NCBI RefSeq assembly: GCF_001424405.1
Contig: NZ_LMPS01000004.1
Coordinates: 988,537-1,052,536 of the forward strand
Reading direction: 5' to 3'
Origin: Dyadobacter sp. Leaf189
GTDB lineage: Bacteria > Bacteroidota > Bacteroidia > Cytophagales > Spirosomataceae
DNA: 64,000 nt
Position numbers and translations under genes: made by a program. The notes beneath the pieces were generated by a model. It saw only the letters and a program-made list of their open reading frames with translations, searched no databases and had not been told where the DNA came from. Shown here in pieces: positions 25,437 to 34,551 of this stretch (positions are counted from its first letter, which is position 1; each line of letters opens with the position of its first letter).

Positions 25437-25985
25437 TTATTTAGCAATTTCGTCTGATTTCTTGCCGGGTAAGATGCTGTCTGCGTGGCGGTGAACGATT
25501 TTCCATTCACCATTTTCTTTCCGGAAGACGACAGTCACCTGCAAATCCCTGGACTTTCCATCCGCAGGTTTGTAATGTTCTTTTTGTATTAAGTAAGCCT
25601 GCAAATCACCTTCGTCGCTGGCAATCTTTTCGAATGTATAATTGACATCAGCAGAAACCGGCTTTTTGGCTGAGTCGAGGTTGGCTGATATTGCATTCCA
25701 ACCTTTGAGTTCAGCATTTCTGTTGTCGCCGAAAAATGTTACATCATCACTTTGGAGCCACAATGATTTAAAAAGTTCGGGATTACCTCTTTCCATTTCA
25801 AGATTTGCCTGCTGCATTTTAGTTACCGCAGCTTCAAATGTATTCTGCTCCGCAGGTTTCGCGGGAACCATATTCCTTAAACGATCAGGCAAAAATGGCT
25901 GACTGTTTTCTCTTGCCTTGGTTCTGTATTTAAATGAAGATGCAAGCAGAATCAGAAGAATGAAGACTGAGATATTTCTTTTCAT
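25437..25985 (-). CDS. Exported SnoaL-like (NTF2-fold) protein
   Basis: A 182-residue protein with an N-terminal hydrophobic export segment (residues 5-18). The rest shows the NTF2-like/SnoaL pattern: LEMERGNPELFKSLWLQSDD, FFGDNRNAELKGWNAI, and the paired C-terminal strands VTVVFRKENGEWKIVHRHAD. Such domains serve as small binding folds or as isomerases and hydrolases; no clear catalytic residue is recognised here. It stands alone, downstream of the region beyond metH and upstream of the CNT gene, with no operon signal. Confidence 0.75.
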   Translation of the reverse strand: MKRNISVFILLILLASSFKYRTKARENSQPFLPDRLRNMVPAKPAEQNTFEAAVTKMQQANLEMERGNPELFKSLWLQSDDVTFFGDNRNAELKGWNAISANLDSAKKPVSADVNYTFEKIASDEGDLQAYLIQKEHYKPADGKSRDLQVTVVFRKENGEWKIVHRHADSILPGKKSDEIAK

Positions 25986-26125
25986 GGCTAATAAACTATT
26001 TACTACTTCAATTAGACAAATATCTACTGTAAAATATTGAGAAAATAGAGTATAAATACCTGTTTATTGCTCGATGCTCCATTTAAATACGCGTATAGCG
26101 TTGAAAAAGTATATTATTCCCAAAT

Positions 26126-26158
26126 AAAAAAGGGACGTGAATAAATCCACATCCCTTT
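26126..26158 (-). terminator. Terminator of metH
   Basis: Minus strand stem AAAGGGATGTG / CACGTCCCTTT with one mismatch and a T run afterwards, placed 25 bases beyond the metH stop. Confidence 0.75.
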
Positions 26159-26182
26159 GAAAAATGCTTGAAGCTTAACAGA

Positions 26183-29100
26183 TTAATATCCCAAAACAGG
26201 AGACAGCCATTTTTCCGTTTCCTCCACAGACATCTCCTTTCTGCGGGCATAATCTTCAACCTGATCTTTAAATATTTTTCCTACCGGGAAATACCTGCTT
26301 TCGGGGTGTGAAAAATACCAGCCGCTTACACTGCTTGCAGGATACATTGCGAAACTTTCTGTCAGCTCAATGCCGATTTCCTCTGCTTTCAACAGGTCAA
26401 AGAGCATTCTTTTCTCGGTATGATCGGGACAGGCAGGATAGCCCGGCGCGGGACGGATACCTCTATACGCTTCTTTGATCAGCTCTTCATTGGAAAGGCT
26501 TTCACTTTTATCATAACCCCACAGTTCCTTTCTCACCTTTTCATGCATCAGCTCCGCAAGCGCTTCCACCAGTCTGTCCGCAAGCGCTTTGATCATGATA
26601 CTGTTGTAGTCGTCGTGGTCTTTTTCATATTTCTCAATCAGCGGCTCAATGCCGATTCCAGCAGTCACTGCAAACCCTCCGATATAATCCTGGTGGCCGC
26701 TTTCCAATGGCGCTACGAAATCTGACAGACAATAGTTTGGCAGATTGGAAGCTTTCTGACTTTGCTGGCGTAAATGATGCAAAACCGCCGCGGTATCTGC
26801 CACCAGCTCTCCTGCATTCAGATTTTCTTCCGCGTGCTGGCTAATTCTGTACTCAATGTGATTGTGCGAACCGTGCCGCTCACACGGAACCTCCCGTGTC
26901 TCTTCCTCGAAGCTATGCAGCACGATATCGTCCTGAATGGAGTTTGCCGGCCAGAAGCCGACCACTGCTTTTGCTTTGAGCGTTTTATCACGAATGATTT
27001 CGCCCAGTAACACTGCAGCATCTTCGTACAATTTCATTGCTTCCTGCCCTACCACCTTGTCTTCAAATATCTTGGGATATTTCCCGTGCAGCTGCCAGGT
27101 TTGGAAGAATGGTGTCCAGTCAATGTATTTTGCAATATCCGCCAGATCGTAATCATCGAAAACGCGTGTTCCTAAGAACTGCGGTTTCGTTGCTGTGAAT
27201 TCACTCCAATTGATCTTCGCTTTATTCTCACGCGCTTTTTCAATGCTGATATGCGCTTTTTCACCACCTCTTTTGGCATGATCATCGCGTAATTTGGCAT
27301 ATTCCGCTTTAATATCTGCGAGTACATCTGCCTGGCTTTTCTCGCTCTGGATCAATTTGCCCGCGACCGGAACCGAACGCGAAGCATCCAGTACGTGAAT
27401 AACCGGGCCGGAATAATTTGGATCAATTTTTACAGCTGTGTGAATGCGTGAAGTAGTCGCTCCGCCGATCAGAAGAGGAGTTTTCAGCTTTCTTCTCTCC
27501 ATTTCTTTTGCTACACCTACCATTTCATCCAGCGAAGGTGTAATCAGTCCCGACAATCCGATAATATCTACATTATGTTCTTCCGCCGCCGCGAGGATTT
27601 TGTCTGTCGGCACCATTACCCCCAGATCGATGATTTCGTAGTTGTTACAACCGAGCACTACTCCTACGATGTTCTTACCGATATCGTGCACATCTCCCTT
27701 TACTGTCGCCAGCAGGATTTTGCCCGCTGAACTTCCTCCTTCGCTCTTTTCGGCTTCAATAAAAGGCTGCAAATAAGCCACCGCCTTTTTCATCACCCGC
27801 GCAGACTTTACAACCTGCGGCAAAAACATTTTTCCCTCTCCGAAAAGATCTCCCACAATGCTCATTCCGTCCATCAGAGGTCCCTCAATCACTTCCAAAG
27901 GTCGGCTGAACAGATGGCGGCATTCTTCAATATCTTCATCTATATAATCAGAGATCCCTTTTACCAGTGCGTGGGATATCCGCTCCTTAATCGGCAACTG
28001 TCGCCAGCTCAAATCCGGGCCGCTTTGCGATTTTCCTTTATCCTTAACTGTTTCGGCATAAGTTACCAGCCGCTCAGTTGCATCCGGGCGACGGTTGAGC
28101 AGTACATCTTCCACCAGCTCCAGAACATCCTTCGGAATTTCATCGTAGATACCAATCTGGCCTGCATTTACAATACCCATATCCAGACCAGCCTTGATCG
28201 CGTGGTACAGGAATGCAGTATGGATCGCTTCGCGCACAGGCTCATTTCCGCGGAAACTGAAAGATACATTGGACACCCCGCCTGAAACTTTTGCATGTGG
28301 CAGGTTTTCCTTGATCCAGCGAACTGCATTGATAAAGTCGACCGCATAATTGTTATGCTCCTCCATTCCCGTAGCAACGGTCAGGATATTTGGGTCAAAA
28401 ATGATATCCTCAGCAGGGAAGCCAACTTCATCGACCAGGATCCTGTAAGCTCTTGAACAAATTTCGCAGCGACGTTCAAAATTATCGGCCTGACCTTGTT
28501 CATCGAACGCCATTACCACTGTTGCCGCACCATACCGCAGCACAGTCCGGGCCGATTCTTTAAACTTCTCCTCTCCTTCTTTCAGCGAGATCGAGTTTAC
28601 GATGGACTTACCTTGCACACATTTCAGTCCCGATTCGATCACCTCCCATTTTGAGGAATCGATCATCAGTGGCACTTTGGAAATATCCGGTTCTGAGGCA
28701 ATCAGGTTCACAAAAGTCTTCATTGCCTCTACCCCGTCGATCATACCTTCGTCGAGATTGACGTCAATTATCTGCGCGCCACTTTCCACCTGTTCGCGTG
28801 CAATGGACAAAGCTTCATCATATTTGCCTTCACGAATCAACCTTGCAAACTTCTTCGATCCCGTTACGTTGCAACGCTCGCCAATGTTTACAAAATTCGT
28901 CAGCTTATTGATCTTAACCGGCTCAAGACCCGATAGCTTCATGACTGTTTCAGCTGCCGGCAATGAACGCGGTGCATGTTTCCTGGCAAGATCTGCAATC
29001 ACCCTGATGTGATCGGGCGTAGTTCCGCAGCAGCCTCCGATGATATTGATCAGGTTATCCTTCAAAAACCCGTCGATTACCTCACCCATTTGCTCCGGCG

Positions 29101-30007
29101 ATTCGTCATACTCACCCATTTCATTCGGCAAGCCGGCGTTCGGGTGAGCCGATGTATAAAATGGAGATTCCTTCGCCAGGATCTGAACATAGGGACGCAT
29201 TAAATCAGCACCCAATGCACAGTTCAGGCCAACAGAAAGTAATGGTAAATGCGAAACCGAAGTCAGAAAAGCTTCCGTAGTTTGCCCGGAAAGCGTGCGG
29301 CCCGATGCGTCGGTAATTGTTCCTGAGATCATGACCGGTAACGATTCGCCAGGTACATTCTTCCAGGAATCAAGCCGCTCTACCTTGCCATTTTTTGCAT
29401 CAACAAAAAACTGGTCAATTGCGAAAAGCGCTGCCTTTGCATTTAATGTATCGAAGATGGTTTCTACAAGCAACAAGTCACAACCACCATCAGTCAACCC
29501 TTTAATCTGCTCATAATAAGCCTCAACCAGCTGATCAAAGCTGATTGCACGGTAACCTGGATTGTTTACATCGGGCGAAAGAGAGGCTGTCCGGTTGGTA
29601 GGGCCCATTGAACCGGCCACAAATCTTGGCTTATCAGGCTCACGCTCGGTGAACTCGTCGGCTACTTCCCGCGCCAGCCGTGCCGATTCGTAGTTCAGTT
29701 CGTAAACCAGCTCTTCCATTCCGTAATCTGCCATCGCGATGGCAGTACCGGAGAAAGTATTGGTTTCGGCGATATCTGCGCCTGCTTCAAAATAAGCGGC
29801 GTGAATTTCTTTGATGATATCTGGTCGAGTCAGGGAAAGTAAATCATTGTTTCCTTTCACATCCTGCGGCCAATCGGCAAAACGGTCGCCGCGGTAATCG
29901 TGATCCTCCAACTTGTACCGCTGGATCATCGTACCCATAGCTCCATCCAATACAAGAATGCGGTTTTTAAGAATCTCGCGAATATCCGCCTTTTCAGTTG
30001 CTATCAT
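26183..30007 (-). CDS. metH: Cobalamin-dependent methionine synthase
   Basis: A full-length 1274-residue MetH that transfers the methyl group of 5-methyltetrahydrofolate to homocysteine through bound cobalamin. Domains in order: homocysteine-binding barrel ([11 protein letters not shown] at the start; zinc Cys in LNCALGAD and [10 protein letters not shown] near 320), pterin-binding barrel ([14 protein letters not shown]), helical cap, B12 domain with axial His774 in [12 protein letters not shown], and C-terminal SAM-dependent reactivation domain ending in [14 protein letters not shown]. It shares a divergent promoter region with an Lrp/AsnC gene. The window also holds B12-independent metE, so the cell keeps both routes. 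Confidence 0.97.
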   Translation of the reverse strand: MIATEKADIREILKNRILVLDGAMGTMIQRYKLEDHDYRGDRFADWPQDVKGNNDLLSLTRPDIIKEIHAAYFEAGADIAETNTFSGTAIAMADYGMEELVYELNYESARLAREVADEFTEREPDKPRFVAGSMGPTNRTASLSPDVNNPGYRAISFDQLVEAYYEQIKGLTDGGCDLLLVETIFDTLNAKAALFAIDQFFVDAKNGKVERLDSWKNVPGESLPVMISGTITDASGRTLSGQTTEAFLTSVSHLPLLSVGLNCALGADLMRPYVQILAKESPFYTSAHPNAGLPNEMGEYDESPEQMGEVIDGFLKDNLINIIGGCCGTTPDHIRVIADLARKHAPRSLPAAETVMKLSGLEPVKINKLTNFVNIGERCNVTGSKKFARLIREGKYDEALSIAREQVESGAQIIDVNLDEGMIDGVEAMKTFVNLIASEPDISKVPLMIDSSKWEVIESGLKCVQGKSIVNSISLKEGEEKFKESARTVLRYGAATVVMAFDEQGQADNFERRCEICSRAYRILVDEVGFPAEDIIFDPNILTVATGMEEHNNYAVDFINAVRWIKENLPHAKVSGGVSNVSFSFRGNEPVREAIHTAFLYHAIKAGLDMGIVNAGQIGIYDEIPKDVLELVEDVLLNRRPDATERLVTYAETVKDKGKSQSGPDLSWRQLPIKERISHALVKGISDYIDEDIEECRHLFSRPLEVIEGPLMDGMSIVGDLFGEGKMFLPQVVKSARVMKKAVAYLQPFIEAEKSEGGSSAGKILLATVKGDVHDIGKNIVGVVLGCNNYEIIDLGVMVPTDKILAAAEEHNVDIIGLSGLITPSLDEMVGVAKEMERRKLKTPLLIGGATTSRIHTAVKIDPNYSGPVIHVLDASRSVPVAGKLIQSEKSQADVLADIKAEYAKLRDDHAKRGGEKAHISIEKARENKAKINWSEFTATKPQFLGTRVFDDYDLADIAKYIDWTPFFQTWQLHGKYPKIFEDKVVGQEAMKLYEDAAVLLGEIIRDKTLKAKAVVGFWPANSIQDDIVLHSFEEETREVPCERHGSHNHIEYRISQHAEENLNAGELVADTAAVLHHLRQQSQKASNLPNYCLSDFVAPLESGHQDYIGGFAVTAGIGIEPLIEKYEKDHDDYNSIMIKALADRLVEALAELMHEKVRKELWGYDKSESLSNEELIKEAYRGIRPAPGYPACPDHTEKRMLFDLLKAEEIGIELTESFAMYPASSVSGWYFSHPESRYFPVGKIFKDQVEDYARRKEMSVEETEKWLSPVLGY

Positions 30008-30065
30008 TTATGTAATATTTTGATGAGTTCATGATTAATCCGCCGGAAGCAGACTTTACAAGAGA

Positions 30066-30095
30066 CAAATTTAAGTCAATAGATTTTTTATTCAA
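30066..30095 (-). promoter_or_regulatory. Promoter of metH
   Basis: Minus strand: TTG (30093-30095), exactly 19 bases, TAAATTTG (30066-30073). Both elements and the spacing match the Bacteroidota consensus. The predicted leader is about 50 bases, too short for a riboswitch. Confidence 0.65.
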
Positions 30096-30130
30096 TAAAA
30101 CAAAAAATATTAGACTAAACATCTACCTAT

Positions 30131-30162
30131 TTGACATTCGATACACTATTTATCTATATTCG
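30131..30162 (+). promoter_or_regulatory. Candidate promoter of the Lrp/AsnC gene
   Basis: TTG (30131-30133), 21 bases, TATATTCG (30155-30162), one mismatch from TAnnTTTG. It lies within 35 bases of the metH -33 element on the other strand and implies a leader of about 27 bases before ATG 30197. Confidence 0.5.
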
Positions 30163-30196
30163 AAGGTTAGTTGAAGTGAATAAAGATATTCTATCT

Positions 30197-30673
30197 ATGT
30201 ATAATCTGGACGAAACAGATGCCAAAATCCTGCATTTGCTGCAACAGGATGCGACCCTGAAAACACGCGAATTATCCGAAAAGCTCAATCTTTCTTACAC
30301 GCCGGTTTACGAACGGGTAAGAAGATTAGAGAAGGAAGGCGTGATCCGGAAGTACGTCGCGCTGGTCGACCGTGAGAAAGTCGGGAAAAAGTTAATGGCT
30401 TTCTGCAATATCGCGCTCAAAGAACATTCTAAGAATATGGGCGAAAGATTTGTCAAGGCTGTTACGGCGATGCCCGAGGTAATGGAATGCTTCAACATTT
30501 CGGGCGACTACGATTTTTTATTAAAAGTAGTAGTCGACGATATGTCGCAGTATCAGCAATTTTTAATGCAGAAACTTGGCTCCCTGGATAACATTGGGAG
30601 TACGCACAGCTTGTTTGTGATGGGCGAAATCAAGAATTCCTCGGCGCTGGAAATGCTCGCCAGCAAAAAATAA
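30197..30673 (+). CDS. Lrp/AsnC family transcriptional regulator
   Basis: A 158-residue regulator. The N-terminal winged helix-turn-helix is NLDETDAKILHLLQQDATL, then KTRELSEKLNLSYTPVYERVRRLEKEGVI. The C-terminal RAM ligand-binding domain includes CFNISGDYDFLLKVVVDDM and ends SSALEMLASKK. Lrp/AsnC proteins bind amino acids and often act on the neighbouring gene. Its divergence from metH suggests a link to methionine or related amino acids, which is inference. ATG 30197 is chosen because the promoter-like pair at 30131-30162 lies inside the longer alternative beginning at TTG 30131. Confidence 0.9.
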   Translation: MYNLDETDAKILHLLQQDATLKTRELSEKLNLSYTPVYERVRRLEKEGVIRKYVALVDREKVGKKLMAFCNIALKEHSKNMGERFVKAVTAMPEVMECFNISGDYDFLLKVVVDDMSQYQQFLMQKLGSLDNIGSTHSLFVMGEIKNSSALEMLASKK

Positions 30674-30703
30674 ATACGGCCCCGAAAGATCCCGGGCCGT
30701 ATT
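30673..30703 (+). terminator. Hairpin at the end of the Lrp/AsnC gene
   Basis: Stem AATACGGCCC / GGGCCGTATT with a loop of 11 bases, overlapping the last base of the stop codon. There is no T run, so intrinsic termination is uncertain. The rest of 30704-30988 holds no gene that can be supported. Confidence 0.5.
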
Positions 30704-30988
30704 CCAACTCACCCCTAACAAAAGGTCTTCAAATGTTATAAAAAGTTAAAATTTCATCTCGCCGAGGCGTCAGCTTCATCAGTTAGCCGGTGCTTTAAAT
30801 GGGATTACGCTGGTATTTCCTCCACTGTTGCACGGAAAGGCACTTTTGATCTCCCACCAGTCACTTTCCTGACTAAAATCCTGATTTTAAACAGCGTTAA
30901 CTTTTTTGTAATTTTTTGCAACATAAGCTCAGCTACCCACGTAACTGACATTAAGAATGCGATCCCTGACAATCTTGATACCCTGACG

Positions 30989-31603
30989 TTGCTATTTGGA
31001 AGAAAAATATCCTTTAATGAGAACGACTTCGAATCTGTCGTAGCTGCGTGCATTGCGGGTAACAACCAGGCGCAGCGGCATCTCTATAAACAGTTTTTCG
31101 GCTATTCTAAAAGTATCTGCCTTCGTTACACTGCCTCCACAGAAGAAGCCGAGGAAGTTTTGAATGAAGGCTTCCTGAAAGTCTTTAATAATCTACAAAA
31201 ATATGATCCGAACCACCCCTTTAAAGCCTGGTTGCGGACTATCATGGTGAATACGGCGATCAGTTATTATCGCAAACATAAAAAGCACAGCGAGGATATG
31301 ATTGCATTGGAAGATGCGCCTTATCCGAAGTTTGAAGAAGATGTAATCTCGCAGATTACAGCAGAAGAAATACTTGCATTGATCCAGAAAATCAAGCCTG
31401 TTTATAAAAACGTCTTTTTATTATATGTAGTCGATGGCTACAATCACAGGGAAATTGCAGATCTGCTGCAAATCAATGAGGCCACAGTCCGGTCGCATTA
31501 TGTTCGTGCAAGAGCCCGGTTGCAGCATTTAATAAAACAATATTACCCACATCTCTTTCCAAGCGATTGGGCCGTAAAGTCATTCAGAGGAAATGAAAAC
31601 TAA
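30989..31603 (+). CDS. ECF RNA polymerase sigma factor
   Basis: A 204-residue ECF sigma factor. Region 2 spans about residues 20-90 (LYKQFFGYSKSICLRYTAS, EEVLNEGFLKVFNNLQKYDP, FKAWLRTIMVNTAISYYRKH). Region 4 spans about 125-190 (VYKNVFLLYVVDGYNHREIA, then DLLQINEATVRSHYVRARARL). The start is TTG at 30989; no in-frame ATG lies near the conserved N-terminus. Its end overlaps by 11 bases the gene for a membrane-anchored protein with an anti-sigma-like N-terminus, the expected arrangement for a sigma factor and its partner. Targets unknown; no TonB receptor gene follows. Confidence 0.88.
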   Translation: MLFGRKISFNENDFESVVAACIAGNNQAQRHLYKQFFGYSKSICLRYTASTEEAEEVLNEGFLKVFNNLQKYDPNHPFKAWLRTIMVNTAISYYRKHKKHSEDMIALEDAPYPKFEEDVISQITAEEILALIQKIKPVYKNVFLLYVVDGYNHREIADLLQINEATVRSHYVRARARLQHLIKQYYPHLFPSDWAVKSFRGNEN

Positions 31604-32960
31604 TCAATTTGAAACAACTATACGCCGGAAATTAGAGAGTATCCAACCAGACTTTCAGGAAGCGGATTGGGCCAGAATGCAGAATTACATGCATGCGCAC
31701 ACGCCGCCGAGTTTTTGGCAACAATATAGTTCATGGATCGGATATGCCGCCGCAGCTTCGGTAACGGCGGTAATGGCGTTTCTTTACGTAAACCAGCTAT
31801 CACAAAATGACAGCCTGCTTGCAGACGTAAAAAACCTGCAGGAGCAGATCGAAGTGATCAAACAACAACCCGCTCAGGTTGCGAAAGCGGATACCATTTA
31901 CATTGTGCAAAAAGCAGATGCGGATCAAGACAGGCAGAGTTACCAGGTGGCTGTGCGGGAAAATGCAGCTCGCTTCACTGAGAATTCCTACGCTTTTAAT
32001 GCAAATACCCGGACTTCTGAACCTTACCTGTCACATCGTAAAAAATCCGAAGTTGCTGAGAGCTCTGCAAACAGCGAGAGGCAATATGCAGCTTCCGGCA
32101 TGAGCGGTACGGACGAAGTACCACCTGCCGCGGTATCTCGTGAATATTTCACTGTACTCTCGTCTAAGTCCCCGCTGAATGTAAATAGTGGCAATGCGCT
32201 TTCAAGAAAGATGAACTATGATTTGGCAAACAGGCTCTCTACCAGACAGGTACAAAGAGCGATCAACTGGAACAATGTTCAAATTGCAAAAGTCAGTACC
32301 ATTGCTGACAAAAAAGTGGAAAGGACCGCGAAGGCGGATAATATAGTCCCGAAGCTTGACATTAAAGCACCTTACCGGTTTGGGGGAGGTATTCAAATGG
32401 AAGCAAACGGAACTGCGAAGTCAGTTGTGGGCGAGGTACTGGTGGCCAGGAAGTTCTCGATCACGGCAGGGATAAGCTGGCTGAAAGTAAAACCAATGGA
32501 GTTTATTTCAGAAAAGATATTCAGGGAGAAAGTACGTAAGGATTTCAAGCGATCGCACCCGGGAGATGTACCGCTCGCTTTGGATGTGTTTAACATTAAA
32601 GTAAATCCGACGCTTGTCCAGATCCCGCTTACAGTCGCATTCCGGAACAATCTGAAAGACAACTGGGCTTACTACGCCGGAGTTGGTACCAATGTGACGG
32701 TCTCGTCCAAAGAAAAAGTTTCATTCGATTGCATTGCGCCGAACAAAGAGTACTTCAAAAACGAATTTGATAAAAAGACCAAAGTACCTGCTGTCAGCTC
32801 GGTCAACTTCTCTGTAGGAATTGAGAAAACCTGGCACCCGATTGTAGTACAGGCCGAAGGTTATGTTTACACTTATTTTACCCCTCTGACTCCCCTGAGC
32901 CATACTACCGGACCGGGTGTAAAGTTGAAGCTTCTGTATCAGATAGGCGGCAAAATGTAG
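31593..32960 (+). CDS. Membrane-anchored protein: anti-sigma-like N-terminus, barrel-like C-terminus
   Basis: A 455-residue protein of unrecognised family. Residues 1-45 are acidic and helical (RRKLESIQPDFQEADWARMQ), like the cytoplasmic part of anti-sigma proteins. A membrane segment covers about 47-66 (YAAAASVTAVMAFLYV), and a short coiled coil (LLADVKNLQEQIEVIKQQ) follows. A long polar region leads to a C-terminal part of about 190 residues rich in alternating strands (FGGGIQMEANGTAKSVVGE, WAYYAGVGTNVTVSSKE, VQAEGYVYTYF), resembling an outer-membrane beta-barrel of the PorT/OmpA type. It overlaps the upstream sigma gene, so control of that sigma factor is inferred. A hairpin terminator follows. 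Confidence 0.65.
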   Translation: MKTNQFETTIRRKLESIQPDFQEADWARMQNYMHAHTPPSFWQQYSSWIGYAAAASVTAVMAFLYVNQLSQNDSLLADVKNLQEQIEVIKQQPAQVAKADTIYIVQKADADQDRQSYQVAVRENAARFTENSYAFNANTRTSEPYLSHRKKSEVAESSANSERQYAASGMSGTDEVPPAAVSREYFTVLSSKSPLNVNSGNALSRKMNYDLANRLSTRQVQRAINWNNVQIAKVSTIADKKVERTAKADNIVPKLDIKAPYRFGGGIQMEANGTAKSVVGEVLVARKFSITAGISWLKVKPMEFISEKIFREKVRKDFKRSHPGDVPLALDVFNIKVNPTLVQIPLTVAFRNNLKDNWAYYAGVGTNVTVSSKEKVSFDCIAPNKEYFKNEFDKKTKVPAVSSVNFSVGIEKTWHPIVVQAEGYVYTYFTPLTPLSHTTGPGVKLKLLYQIGGKM

Positions 32961-32972
32961 ATAAACAGCTTT

Positions 32973-33011
32973 AACTTTCACGGGCACCCGTACAATGTGT
33001 TCGTGAAAGTT
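32973..33011 (+). terminator. Terminator after the sigma/anti-sigma-like operon
   Basis: Stem AACTTTCACG / CGTGAAAGTT (10 base pairs) with a 19-base loop, followed by CTATTTTTGGCTTTT. Confidence 0.65.
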
Positions 33012-33051
33012 CTATTTTTGGCTTTTATTTACTCCCCTATAATACGTTTCC

Positions 33052-33936
33052 TTGAAATTCGCTGCAATAGATATAGGATCCAATGGTGCCCGCATGCAGA
33101 TTTCCTCTGTACTGCATGACGGCGGCGTTTCCCGCTTCAAAAAGGTTGAATATGTACGTTTCCCGCTTCGTTTAGGCCATGACGTTTTTACTCAGGGCCG
33201 GATCACGGAACAGAGTGAAGACCGCATGATGAAATTGATGCTTGCTTACCAGCTCCTCATGGAACTGCACGAAGTAGATGATTTCATGGCGTGCTCCACA
33301 TCTGCGATGCGTGAGGCCGAAAACGGATATGAAGTCCGCGACCGCATTGTAAACCGCACCGGCATTCACATTCAGATCATTGACGGACAACGTGAAGCTG
33401 AGCTTGTTAATAATGTCGTTGTCAAATCACTGGGTGAGGGTCAGTATATTCACATTGACGTGGGCGGCGGCAGCACGGAGTTGAACTTGTACAAAGACCG
33501 TGTAAAGACTTTTGCAAAATCCTTCAAACTGGGTTCTGTGAGGCTTCTTGAAGGAAAAGAATCCAAGAATTCGTGGCAGAAAATCAAAGAGTGGATCAAC
33601 CAGCATGTCGACTACAGCCAGCCTATTCAGGCAGTTGGAACGGGTGGTAACATCAATAAGCTTTTTGATTTGTCTTCTAAGCTTACCGAAAGCTCCACTA
33701 GTCTGGAAGAAATTGAGAGAATGAAAGAGTACATTTCCCAGTTTTCACTAGAAGAAAGGATCAACAAGCTGCAACTCAATCCCGACAGAGCCGACGTAAT
33801 TGTTCCTGCGGGAGATATTTACACCTCAGCAATGAAGTGGGCAGGGGCGGAAATCATTCACGTACCCGATGTGGGTCTGAAAGACGGGATGCTGCAATTA
33901 CTTTACGATAGAGCATGCAGAAAGAAAAAAGCCTGA
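33052..33936 (+). CDS. Ppx/GppA family phosphatase
   Basis: A 294-residue ASKHA-fold protein. AAIDIGSNGARM at residues 4-15 is the first phosphate-binding motif, and IHIDVGGGSTELNLY near 140 the second. The length matches the short, two-domain Ppx/GppA proteins of Bacteroidota that lack the C-terminal HD-like domain of Escherichia coli Ppx. It acts on polyphosphate or on pppGpp; sequence alone does not decide. The start is TTG at 33052: the conserved strand begins at residue 3, and no ATG exists between it and an upstream stop. A terminator overlaps its stop codon. Confidence 0.88.
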   Translation: MKFAAIDIGSNGARMQISSVLHDGGVSRFKKVEYVRFPLRLGHDVFTQGRITEQSEDRMMKLMLAYQLLMELHEVDDFMACSTSAMREAENGYEVRDRIVNRTGIHIQIIDGQREAELVNNVVVKSLGEGQYIHIDVGGGSTELNLYKDRVKTFAKSFKLGSVRLLEGKESKNSWQKIKEWINQHVDYSQPIQAVGTGGNINKLFDLSSKLTESSTSLEEIERMKEYISQFSLEERINKLQLNPDRADVIVPAGDIYTSAMKWAGAEIIHVPDVGLKDGMLQLLYDRACRKKKA

Positions 33937-33955
33937 AACCAGGCTCTTTCTTTTA
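33921..33955. terminator. Bidirectional terminator
   Basis: Stem AGCCTG / CAGGCT with loop AAAC, preceded by AAAGAAAAA and followed by CTTTCTTTT. It overlaps the Ppx stop and serves the convergent SxtJ-like gene too. Confidence 0.75.
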
Positions 33956-33969
33956 CAACCAAAACCCAA

Positions 33970-34341
33970 TTACCATACATTTTCAAGATCCTTGGCGCCA
34001 TACTTGTGGTTTCTTTCATGGAAGAGAGACCCGGACTGTCTTCGTTTGAGCGTCAATGCATCTTTTCTATTCATCCGCGCTATCAAAGCGACGGGGATAA
34101 GTACTATGAAAAAGATTACCGTGAGCAAAATGGCGCCATTGATCTTTCCCAGTACCTCCGCGATTTTAAACCAGCATTTTACAATGATCTCACCGGCAGG
34201 CGGAATAAGTAAACTTACCATTCCGACGATGGCCGCAGCAGCCAGTATAGCTGGTTGTTTAAAAAAATAGAAGATCAGAATAAGGCCGGTGACAATTACC
34301 AACTGTGCTTTTGCGTGCTCCGACTTATCAGGTACAGTCAT
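33970..34341 (-). CDS. SxtJ family membrane protein
   Basis: A 123-residue protein with about three membrane segments (residues 13-30, 32-48, 66-90) and a basic C-terminus ending FHERNHKYGAKDLENVW, the H-x-Y-x-x-x-D-L-E-x-x-W ending seen in SxtJ-like proteins. Related proteins are found next to NodU-type carbamoyltransferases in many bacteria; SxtJ was named from saxitoxin clusters, but its function is not known. It is the last gene of a minus-strand run, 7 bases after the small DUF5989 gene. Its role is inferred to be in polysaccharide or natural-product tailoring at the membrane. Confidence 0.78.
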   Translation of the reverse strand: MTVPDKSEHAKAQLVIVTGLILIFYFFKQPAILAAAAIVGMVSLLIPPAGEIIVKCWFKIAEVLGKINGAILLTVIFFIVLIPVALIARMNRKDALTLKRRQSGSLFHERNHKYGAKDLENVW

Positions 34342-34348
34342 CGAAGTG

Positions 34349-34498
34349 TTAGAATAAGGTATAAATAAATGGAGCTGCCGCTGAACCTCCTCCGATTACG
34401 ACCAGGATACCAATCAGGAGCAAAACAATGATTACAGGAGCAAGCCACCATTTTTTACGCTCCTTCATAAATGCAAATAAATCAGTCAGAAAATCCAT
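34349..34498 (-). CDS. DUF5989-like small membrane protein (49 residues)
   Basis: Translating the minus strand gives a 49-residue protein beginning MDFLTDLFAFMKERKKWWLA, followed by a single membrane segment (residues 20-37, PVIIVLLLIGILVVIGGG) and the ending SAAAPFIYTLF. This is the pattern of DUF5989 proteins: an FLxxRKKWWL amphipathic start, one helix and a short FIYTLF tail. It sits between the membrane SGNH protein (53 bases upstream) and the SxtJ-like gene (7 bases downstream), the usual DUF5989 position. It is easily missed because of its size. Function unknown; probably an accessory subunit for SxtJ or the carbamoyltransferase complex. Confidence 0.82.
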   Translation of the reverse strand: MDFLTDLFAFMKERKKWWLAPVIIVLLLIGILVVIGGGSAAAPFIYTLF

Positions 34499-34551
34499 TC
34501 GTTTGTCGTTTTAAATTTATGTATGCTGTATTGCAGTCGCTTCCAAAGCAG

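Noticed and set aside
30008..30130. Riboswitch upstream of metH
   Set aside because: The leader after the predicted start is only about 50 bases and shows no SAM or cobalamin riboswitch motifs.
33018..33050. Promoter-like TTG-N22-TACGTTTC before the Ppx/GppA gene
   Set aside because: It would start transcription after the only plausible start codon (TTG 33052), so it cannot serve this gene unless the start is misjudged.
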